The notes under the pieces are model-generated. The model made no database searches, was not told the origin of the DNA, and saw only the letters and a list, made by a program, of their open reading frames with translations. A stretch of DNA of 64,000 bases from Siphonodentalium dalli (Eukaryota > Mollusca > Scaphopoda > Gadilida > Siphonodentaliidae), in NCBI GenBank assembly GCA_032622095.1, contig CP136067.1, positions 75,108,705 through 75,172,704 on the forward strand, given 5' to 3'. This document shows, one piece after another, positions 56,540 to 64,000 of this stretch. The position numbers and the translations under genes were made by a program. Every line of letters starts with the position of its first letter. The first letter of the stretch is position 1.

Positions 56540-57450
56540 GCTGTCCATCCGTCCAAGCAGATATCTCAATATGGTTGTCGGATCTCAATGAAATATGGTA
56601 TGGGTCTTCACCACTATGAGGACATTCAGAGGAGTGTTCAATTGTTTTGTTCAGGTTTTCCATTCTAGAGTTATTATGTGTCTGTCCATCCATCCGTCAG
56701 TCCTCCGTCCATTGATATCACATTGTAACTCATGTGTTAATTATCAAATTTTGCTGTTCTTTGGCATGGTGGTAGCACAGGTTGGAAGAAAGGATACCCA
56801 CATACTATGTGTTTCATCCATTAATTTTTACCAGAGTTGCGGCCCTTGTTTCACTTGGTGAAATTTGTGTCCGTACAAACATTTCAGATTGTAACGCGGG
56901 TGTTAATTATCAGATATTGTTGTCCTTTGGCGTGATGGTAGCACAGGTTGGGGGAAAGGATACCCACATACTACTGGTTTCGTCCATTAATTTTTAACGT
57001 CCTTGTTTGACTTGGAAATTTGTGAATTTTATGTGGGTACTAACATTTCAGCTTGTAACTCAGATATGGATCATAAAATTTGGTATTGCTGTAGTGTGGT
57101 AATAGCACAGCTGGAGGGAAAGGATACTCACATACTACGGGTTTCTTCCATTCAGTTCTGCCTTGAAGAATTTTGTTTTTGTCTCTGTATGAACATGTCA
57201 GCTTGTAATTCGGGCATGGATCATCAGATACAGTTGTGCTTTGGTATAGCTTTGAGATAGCCCGGCATGCAGTAATGGATAACCAAATACTACAGGCTTT
57301 GTCCGTTTACTTTTACTAGAGTTTTCGCCCTTGTTTGGCTTGGGAATTTCTTAATTGTGTGTCCGTATGAACATTTTAGCTTGTTACATGGGCACGGATC
57401 ATCTGATTTGATTGTGCTTTGGTTTGCTGATAGCCCAGTTTAGGGGGAAA
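56540..57450. repeat. Tandem array, five units of about 165 bp
   Basis: Units carry 'gatggtagcacaggttgg', 'aaaggatacccacatacta' and 'acatttcagcttgtaac' with growing divergence (anchors near 56776, 56941, 57106, 57273, 57433). A CGTCC-like patch (CATCCGTC) lies at 56687-56706. Confidence 0.8.
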
Positions 57451-58128
57451 GGATATCCACTTCTTGGAATTAGAAAATAATTTTTTTTCCATCCATACAA
57501 ATATTTCGTACTTCCCACTCTCTATACTGAGCGTCAGGCCATATGCCAAGCTTGACATTGCACTTATTAATTTTTATCTGGATTTTATTTTTTTCCTGTC
57601 TGCCTGAGAATCTCAGCCATGGGTTATGGGTATACTAGGCGGTATGACACATTGGGGTATGCACCAGGCAACCCGACATTGTTACAGTGAACATTTTACA
57701 GCAATTATCAGAATTTATATTTTTCTATAAAATACAATATATGACTCACTTTATTAAACATAAGTAAAATATGGTTACATACAAGTACGTACATGTTTGT
57801 GGAACGGATTGAACAATGGGATCAATGATATACTTACCTTGATTACGTTTGGTGTGATACTTTTCTTATTTATGTACATGAAAGGTATTGATTTTGTCTG
57901 AGGGATTGGGTAGTCACATGCAGCTATTTTACTATTTGAGCCATGCAACTTGTCCTTTAAAATGCTTACTCTGATCTAACTTGATGGTTAGAGTTTATGT
58001 CCGATGAGTGGCTGGTTATTTCTTGGTATGGAGTCTTGCTTGGGAGGGGAATAATGCCGGTTAAAGGCTGCTGTGCCGTGCTAGCCAAACCCTTGCTTAG
58101 TACTAATAAGATATTTTTCTGTTGACAG
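57451..58128. other. Intronic DNA with no recognised element
   Basis: Nothing recognised; it ends in the TTCTGTTGACAG acceptor of the last WDR37 exon. Confidence 0.45.
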
Positions 58129-58248
58129 GGACATAACAAGATGGTGACGTCAGTGGCCTGGTCAGAAGATCATCTTTGTAACTTGTTCTCATGTGGATTT
58201 GATAGGCAGGTCTTAGGGTGGAGTGTAAACACGCAGACAAAGGAATGA
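58129..58248 (+). CDS. WDR37: WDR37 last exon: blade 7 and stop
   Basis: Acceptor CTGTTGACAG ends at 58128; phase 0 in. It encodes [20 protein letters not shown] and [19 protein letters not shown], then TGA (58246-58248). It matches the human C-terminus (GH--MV-CSAWSEDH, CGFDRQ-IGW, as recalled) and closes the seventh blade. The C-terminal tail is a few residues shorter than in human. The ten exons add up to about 425 residues, against about 494 for the human protein including the missing N-terminus. Confidence 0.96.
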   Translation, partial: GHNKMVTSVAWSEDHLCNLFSCGFDRQVLGWSVNTQTKE

Positions 58249-58260
58249 ATGTTGTAAAAT

Positions 58261-58266
58261 AATAAA
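58261..58266 (+). terminator. WDR37: Candidate poly(A) signal of WDR37
   Basis: AATAAA begins 12 nt after the stop codon. If used, the 3' UTR is very short; a longer UTR with a later signal is possible. Confidence 0.5.
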
Positions 58267-58564
58267 AGGTATCATCTTGAATATATATATTATTGTTGAT
58301 ATAGGCAAGTTGTAAGCATCTATAGGCTTAGCTTAGATGTTGTAGGTAAATCAATTCTTTTGAGAGCTAAAGCAACTCTGTTTTGTTTAGACCAGCTTTG
58401 TTCAATTTGGCCAAAAAACACAGAGTCATGTACATACATGACAATGTGTTTTTTTCTGTTGACTAAGGTGACTCATAGAATTATCCTATCATGCCTCTTA
58501 ATAAATATTGAGAATCACAAATGTAGAGTAGTCAAATTTGTATGTCTGGAAGCTATAACTTTTT

Positions 58565-58790
58565 CCGAATTTCATTAAAAACATGGCCACCAGCAGCCAT
58601 CTTGGATTTCACATTTGAATCCATCCCTGCAGCCAACATTTATTGGAGAAATGTTTGAAATGAAAACAATTTCATTTACATGATACTGAAACTTTCCTCC
58701 TTCTTTTTATCAGTCTATTGACAGCTCAGCAAAAAATGAATGCCTCCCATATTGAGCCACAGAGTCATTGACACTTTCATTTATGACCTC
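58565..58790. repeat. 'catggccgcc'-family unit
   Basis: 'aaaaacatggccaccagcag', 'ccatcttggatttcaca' and the terminal GTCATTGACACTTTCATT. Confidence 0.8.
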
Positions 58791-59039
58791 AATATGCTAT
58801 CTGAGAGTTATAATGCTCGTAGAAAGGTAGTTCAAGTATTTATAAATTGCCTGCATAAACAGGCATAAATGGGAATATCAAGTAACTGATAAGTATGCAT
58901 CACTACGTGTGATGCACATTCCATGTGTGTGGTCTCTTGGTGAAGATACACACTAAAAGTTAACAGCAGAGTAGTTCAATTTGCGGAACAACAAATCAAA
59001 AATAATAATTATGGCATAAACAAAATACACCATAGTAGC

Positions 59040-59400
59040 CGCGAGTACCAAATTTTCACCACTTTTTTGCCGAATGACACTAAAAAGACTCGTTCCCATT
59101 TACATGTCGATGTCAACAGCCATAATATATTTCAATATGATCTGACCTAAGGTACAACCTGTAGCCCGTGCCAAAGGATTTAGTCATGCTAAGAGTAAAA
59201 TCCAAGATGGCTGCTGGTGGCCATGTTTTATGGCCGAATGACCCCAAAATGACTCGTTGCCATCTACATGCAATATTAACATTCATGACAAATTTCATGA
59301 TGATCAGACGAACAATACAACATGTAGCCCGTGATAATGGATTGAATTTAAAATCCAAGATGGCCGCATGTTTTTTTGCGGAATGACCCCAAATGACCAT
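59040..59400. repeat. 'catggccgcc' array in inverted orientation, two to three units
   Basis: The phrases read as reverse complements ('aaatccaagatggctgctgg', 'ccaaaggatttagtcatgc', 'catgacaaatttcatgatg'), so this copy is opposite to the others. Confidence 0.85.
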
Positions 59401-60640
59401 TACAACACGCAAAATTTCAGGCCAATCGTTACAAGATTACGCATTTCCCAAAGGTTGTCAAGGTGATATTTTTACTGATATAGTGTGTTACCTTCTCTGA
59501 AGACAAATGTGGTTTCAGCAGCATCCATCATCAAAATACACCAAAGCCAAATTCAGGACCAACTCTCTGCACCGTTTGCCGTCTTTCTTTATATCGTTAT
59601 CAGCGGTGACGATATTTTCCTGCTTGTCATATCTGTCACCTGTCATTTTTTAACTCTGACGACTTAAATGGGGCACATATGAGCAGTACATAGCATTCCT
59701 TATCAGCTTAGAATATATGTAGGAAAATTGGTATGCACTGATCACATGGCCAGGGGAGTGTCATGGGATAGGCAGCTTTGTTCTCACCTTCTTAATGGGG
59801 GACTGGTAATTTGCATCATTATATAAAAGAGCATTTATTATCAGCTCAGAAGATATGTGGTAAAATTTGTGCATAGAGATAACATGACTTGGGGAATATC
59901 ACGGGATAGGTGCTGTTGTCCTCAAATTACTTTAAGAGACACTAATAATTTGCAATAGAGCGTTTATTATAAGCTTAAAAGATAGATGGTAACTCTATCC
60001 GGAGAGTGTCATGCAAAAGGTGCTGTTTACCTCAGGTGACTAATATTTATATAAAATGACTTGAAGGGGGCACTAATAATTTATTAATTCTTCAAAAGGT
60101 TTTTTCTACTAGTTGATTTAAAGTGTGATTTGACAACAAGTACTGACTGTTGTCAAAGTCTTCGCCATCTTTACAGTCTGCTGAGCGACTCCACAGTCAT
60201 TGAATGTCTTGTTTCCTCTATTGCAGGTTGGAGAATGTACTGAATCTGCTGGTGATTTTGTAAGGAATATCCACATGAATGAAGGGACTTTCTTGACAAT
60301 ATTACCGCTTTAGGGTATAGTCCGCCCATAATTTTTGCTGATTGGGGCATTAGAAATAGAAGTTTTCTGTGTTAACTGTGACAAGGCAATCAAAATCCAA
60401 CAAGTCATAATTGTGACACAGGGTCTGGGTTGCGTGTCATACACTTGTCACTGGGGTTGGGTCACTGTGCCACTACATTCTCTTATATATGCAAGAATAC
60501 ACAGGATCTTTAATTCTGAATCAGTGCAGCTCCCATCATGAAAGGGTTAAACATATTAAAACTCAGTTTATATGTACAGCAGAATTTAATTTGGAACAAT
60601 TAAAAAGAAAAGTTTTATGAAACTTTAAACTTTTTTGTTA
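59401..60640. repeat. Non-coding DNA with decayed tandem units
   Basis: 59690-60060 has three diverged units of about 135 bp ('atcacatggccaggggagtg' type, 'atgggataggcagctttg', 'atttattatcagctcag'). 60115-60215 resembles 19510-19590 ('gcgactccacagtcattg'). 60470-60550 is the right part of a hairpin MITE ending CATGAAAGGGTTAA. No gene. Confidence 0.55.
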
Positions 60641-60644
60641 CTGT

Positions 60645-60900
60645 CATACAGTTGTCTCCCCACCCCTGTGCATCTTCCCATCTGAAAGTGGAGATAAACT
60701 GGTTTTAACTCTGATCATCTTCACCCCTGTCTGAGTTTTTCTTACCTTAACATATAGTGGCCAGTCAGTGTCATTTTATCATTCAATATGACTATGTGAC
60801 TCAGAAAAACTATCATTGGTGACAAAGGAAGAATGTATTTTCTATGCAAGAGGCAATAATTAAAGTTTATCTTCCCCAAATGAGTTTTTCTTACCTTAAA
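60645..60900. repeat. Repeat related in inverted orientation to 63737-63893
   Basis: 'gagtttttcttaccttaaca', 'gtgtcattttatcattcaat' and 'cagaaaaactatcattggtg' appear here on the + strand, and as reverse complements at 63753-63835. Another + copy is at 63430-63505. Confidence 0.8.
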
Positions 60901-60999
60901 GACCAGCTGAACTGTAATCCAATTTGAGTATGTATGTATCATGCCGTGTGTATCTAACTCCCTTAACACAAATCCGCAAAAAAATCCTGTAAAAATATC

Positions 61000-61440
61000 C
61001 CAAATTATTATATATTTTTTTCAAGTTACGCCTCATTTTCGACTTATTTTTACTTAGAAAATTCTGTCTGACTTAATAACTTTAACAAATATGAACCGAT
61101 TTCAATAATTTTTGGTATACATGCTTCTCACAATACCCTCTCTACATGATGCAGCTAAGGATTGGCTCAAACTGTTTTTCGTAATATTACACTTCATTTT
61201 CGACTTATTTTGACTTAGAAAATTCTGTCTGACTTAATAACTTTAACAAATATGAACCAATTTGAATAATTTTTTCTGTACAAGCTTCTTGTGACACCAT
61301 ATCGATATAATTAGTCCGAATTTTTCTTTAAAGTTAAAAATCTTTTTTGTTGAGTTTACGGATAATGCGGGTTGAATTTGCCATGGTGGGGGTATGCTAG
61401 CACTCGAGTGCCACACCTCTTGTTTTTGTTGGTATGTTAT
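61000..61440. repeat. Two tandem units with 'gacttagaaaattctgtctg'
   Basis: 'tcattttcgacttatttt', 'agaaaattctgtctgactta' and 'taactttaacaaatatgaac' occur at 61050 and 61215. The tail is 'gggggtatgctagcactcga', then 'gtgccacacctcttg'. Related to the CGTCC families but lacking a head. Confidence 0.7.
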
Positions 61441-62900
61441 TATTTCATCTAGTTCAGTCATGAACGTAGTGGGCACAAATCTGCAAAAGCAGTCTTTATG
61501 TTTAAATTTTTCAACTGGCTTTAGACACCCAAATTCTCATTGAGAATTTATGGCCACTAATGGAAGGGTGGTGTGAAACATCAAACATTTTATACTATCA
61601 AGAATTTCCGAACAGCTGTCTACGTACTGACCTGAATTTTACATGCAGTATCATATGGCCTTTACTTTAGATTATCATAAAGAAAACTTGTTTTTGACAG
61701 TCGCAAAAGGCATATATATATTATTTTCAGTATGTATTATGTTTATTGTTTCAAATGAATCTAGACCAGTATCGCACAACCTCCACAAGGCACCAACTAT
61801 ATAGGCCTATATCTAGCAGACTCGGTGGAAATGTGGGCGTTCCTGTGCATATAACGTAGTACTGCTTTGATCACAAATCAAACTATTTTTTACACATGCT
61901 ACATTCGCAATAACAAAATAGTCCCTCGCGAATGCTGTTCTTATTTTAAAAATAATACTCATACAGTGGGCTAAGGCATGTTAAAAGGTAACATGATTCC
62001 ATATTTGATCAATATTTTACGATTGTAAGAGTCTCATCGTCATCTTTAGACGCATTATTGTCGAGTATGGATATGTACACGCACATGGCGTTGCTTTTTG
62101 GTCAGATGTAGGTCACATCACCTGCTTGAAATTTGTTTGTGTTCTTTAGTTCAAATACCAGTTTGTTATGCTCGGTTACTGCTCAATGACTGATGTAGTC
62201 CAATAAATTTGTAGTCATGTATATAATTCGAACTGCCGTAAAGAATTTCTCTGAACAATTCGATTGGAATAGGCCCTACAAGGAATTTATGTTTTGTGGA
62301 TTGAAATATTGGCGAAAAATCCTGACATGATCGACACAGTTCACACGTGCATGCAGTGCGGTACTCTTGGTTGCAACTCTGCTTTGTGTATACGGGGTAT
62401 TACACCCACACATGGTATTTTTCGTCTGAATTCATTTACATGCTTTCACAAATGGATTAATACATGGGTGATTCGTATTGGATTTTATTTATTTGAAAAG
62501 TTCAATCTGGTGAGTGGACTTACTAACAATTCTCATTCCATTTCAAGTTCATGTTCTGATCGATGTTTACCTCTAAAGGCTCTAGAATTAACGTAGAACA
62601 GTCACTTATATTTACACAGATTGTTAATTGATAGCCTTGGAAATCATGCCTAATATCCTAATATTGCATATTGCCATGCATAGCTGACATTGTTTTATTG
62701 TCAAGGTGCTGATTTATGCATTCACGCTTAAGTAGAACAAGTCACGATTCCCACATCTCCTAAATCCACATGACCCATGTACTACGATGTAGGGCTACTG
62801 ATACCCCACCCCTGTCCTGAAACCCCGATAAGGACCATGAGTGGGTGATTTATTGGTATGGTTATTCGCGTACAGGTAACATTTTGTTTGACATTGTGAA
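61441..62900. other. Non-coding DNA with no recognised element
   Basis: No repeat family or domain recognised. The open frame 62294-62596 (cysteine-containing N-terminus) has no identifiable family. Downstream exons of the THAP gene could lie here but cannot be defined. Confidence 0.4.
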
Positions 62901-63119
62901 TCACACTTTTGCATGTCCTAGCTTGAATTTCACAATATTTGTGAAAGATCCGTCTTCAAAGTGCTTGGAACACAAACAGCTGTATTGTGACAGCCCATTC
63001 CAAACCCTCTTGTTGCGGACAAATGCCGTCCACTGCCGTCGAATGGCTGCATTCTTGGGCCACTTGAACAGATAATTATATTTATGGCTACAGTTTGCAG
63101 CCACGCAGCGACGATTCAT
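62901..63119 (-). CDS. THAP zinc-finger exon (partial gene or P-element-type relic)
   Basis: Minus-strand ATG at 63119 gives MNRRCVAANCSHKYNYLFKW and ends near QYSCLCSKHFEDGSFTN. The THAP C2CH pattern is present: CX4C at residues 5-10, then CX2H (C-SK-H) 39 residues after the second cysteine, with the conserved Trp at residue 30 and an F-x-W-P stretch. The sequence after SFTN is probably intronic; the in-frame stop is at 62901. THAP domains bind DNA in a zinc-dependent way and occur in host factors and in P-element transposases. The ORF extends upstream without a stop for about 70 codons, but the THAP motif sits at the start of proteins, so ATG 63119 is favoured. Confidence 0.75.
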   Translation of the reverse strand: MNRRCVAANCSHKYNYLFKWPKNAAIRRQWTAFVRNKRVWNGLSQYSCLCSKHFEDGSFTNIVKFKLGHAKV

Positions 63120-63129
63120 TTTTTTTTTC

Positions 63130-63335
63130 AAATGAAAAACAACAATAAAAAAAAGCGATTTCAAAATACGTGATTTTAAAAACGGCGCATAAAATCTCTT
63201 CCGCCTTTGTACTTGCGATGACGTCATTTTCCGAGTCGCGACGGAAACAGCTGATTCAAAAATGAATATTGTAAACAAAGAAGCCGTTTTCTTCAAATGT
63301 CTGGAAATAGTACTTTTTGGTAAAAATGCGAACAA
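63130..63335 (-). promoter_or_regulatory. Putative promoter of the THAP gene, with CRE and ETS-like sites
   Basis: The perfect CRE palindrome TGACGTCA is at 63219-63226 and an ETS-type CGGAAG (minus strand, 63198-63203) lies 80-100 bp upstream of the THAP ATG. CpG dinucleotides are locally more frequent than in the surrounding DNA. TGACGTCA also occurs inside transposons in this window, so this is suggestive only. Confidence 0.45.
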
Positions 63336-63432
63336 AATGGACAGGATACATGTTATAAACCTTATTTAGCATAAGTTAAGACATATTTAGATATGATTGG
63401 AGCTAAATTAATTGTATTATTCAGCTGGTCTT

Positions 63433-63824
63433 TAACATGTAGTGGCCATTTAGTATCATTTTATCATTCAATATGTGACTCAGAAAAACTATAATTGGTG
63501 ACGAGGAAGCATGTGTTTTCATTGTTTAGAATATGTTTTTTTGAAAATTACCCAGTTTATCTACCCCACATAACGGTATACTCTATACTCTGATCATAGC
63601 TATATACTCTCGCTGACAGATGGGTTAAACATCTGCCGATCTTGATCGGCCTCTAAGATCGGCCTCTCGGAAGATAAACTGGGTAATTTTCAGCAAAAAG
63701 ATTCTGAACCATAATGCCTCTGCTGAAGAAAAAACATTCTCCCTTGTCACCAATGATAGTTTTTCTGAGTCGCATAGTCATATTGAATGATAAAATGACA
63801 CTATCTGGTCACTGCATGTTAAGG
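63433..63824. repeat. Fold-back repeat with inner and outer arms
   Basis: Outer arms of about 75 bp at 63433-63510 and 63748-63824 ('tatcattttatcattcaata' and its complement). Inner arms 'gaaaattacccagtttatct' (63541-63560) and 'agataaactgggtaattttc' (63672-63691). The centre holds the conserved hairpin motif GGGTTAAACATCTGCCGATC (63622), with part of its tail duplicated. Confidence 0.85.
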
Positions 63825-63835
63825 TAAGAAAAACT

Positions 63836-63893
63836 CAGGTGGGGGGGAGATGATCAGGGAGGGGGAAGATGCGGGGGGGGGGGGGGGGGGAAA
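63836..63893. repeat. G-rich low-complexity tract
   Basis: 'ggtgggggggagatgatcag', 'ggagggggaagatgcg' and a run of about 17 G up to 63890. The reverse complement of 60655-60720 (C-rich) is the related non-expanded form. Confidence 0.85.
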
Positions 63894-64000
63894 CTGTTAC
63901 ACTGGTACAATTGAGGCCCATAATATCGGTCCTGGCAATTTTTAGGAACGAAACTTTGGGCTGATAATATCGGCCCATGGCAATCAAAGAGTTACTGAAA

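Noticed and set aside
60226-60313. A further exon after a TTGCAG acceptor, reading VGECTESAGDF
   Set aside because: WDR37 already ends at 58248 with a matching C-terminus; there is no family match and no donor or partner exon.
1-64000. tRNA, rRNA or other structural RNA genes
   Set aside because: I looked for tRNA A/B-box patterns and rRNA-like stretches by eye and saw none convincing; a tRNAscan or Rfam search would settle this.

Overview
This is animal genomic DNA, most likely from a marine invertebrate: intron-rich, A/T-rich and packed with old and young transposons. No bacterial, plasmid or phage features are visible. The phylum is not settled. The (CGTCC)n-containing repeats and the 'catggccgccagcagccatcttgg'-type tandem repeats suggest a mollusc-like or other lophotrochozoan or deuterostome genome; this is an inference from general familiarity.

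The one clear host gene is an ortholog of WDR37, a seven-bladed WD40 protein, on the + strand. Ten coding exons can be placed at base resolution: 6718-6831, 20068-20256, 29112-29296, 35514-35571, 36132-36170, 36542-36730, 49826-49964, 50616-50747, 55131-55245 and 58129-58248. All have AG/GT borders and compatible phases. They encode about 425 residues and end at a TGA at 58246-58248, with AATAAA at 58261. The first 80-90 codons of the protein are not in the window and should lie to its left. At the right end, a THAP zinc-finger exon (62901-63119, minus strand), preceded by CRE and ETS motifs, is a second candidate host gene or a transposase-derived relic.

Layout. 1-2765: 43-bp satellite. 2766-6717: fold-back element and a 'catggccgcc' tandem array. 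6832-20067 (intron): 4.66-kb TIR element, tandem-unit repeat families, a Helitron-like element and a LINE relic. 20257-29111 (intron): a TTAA-flanked piggyBac-like shell containing a decayed BEL/Pao retrotransposon, itself interrupted by a LINE with an intact 1040-codon ORF. 29297-35513 (intron): an unrecognised coding-like block split by a hAT element that carries a second hAT element and a 168-bp fold-back. 36731-49825 (intron): a hAT element with decayed transposase, a 9-bp-TSD fold-back, a Harbinger-like MITE and others. 50748-55130 (intron): a piggyBac-like element containing a 23-bp-TIR element and an 86-bp perfect palindrome, then a Crypton relic. 55246-58128 (intron): a second Helitron-like element. 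58270-64000: repeats and the THAP exon.

The host genes do not form an operon or pathway. The main interest is the mobile DNA: several complete nested insertions with readable target duplications, several unclassified inverted-repeat families, a conserved hairpin motif found next to palindromes, and a repeat whose end supplies a WDR37 splice acceptor.
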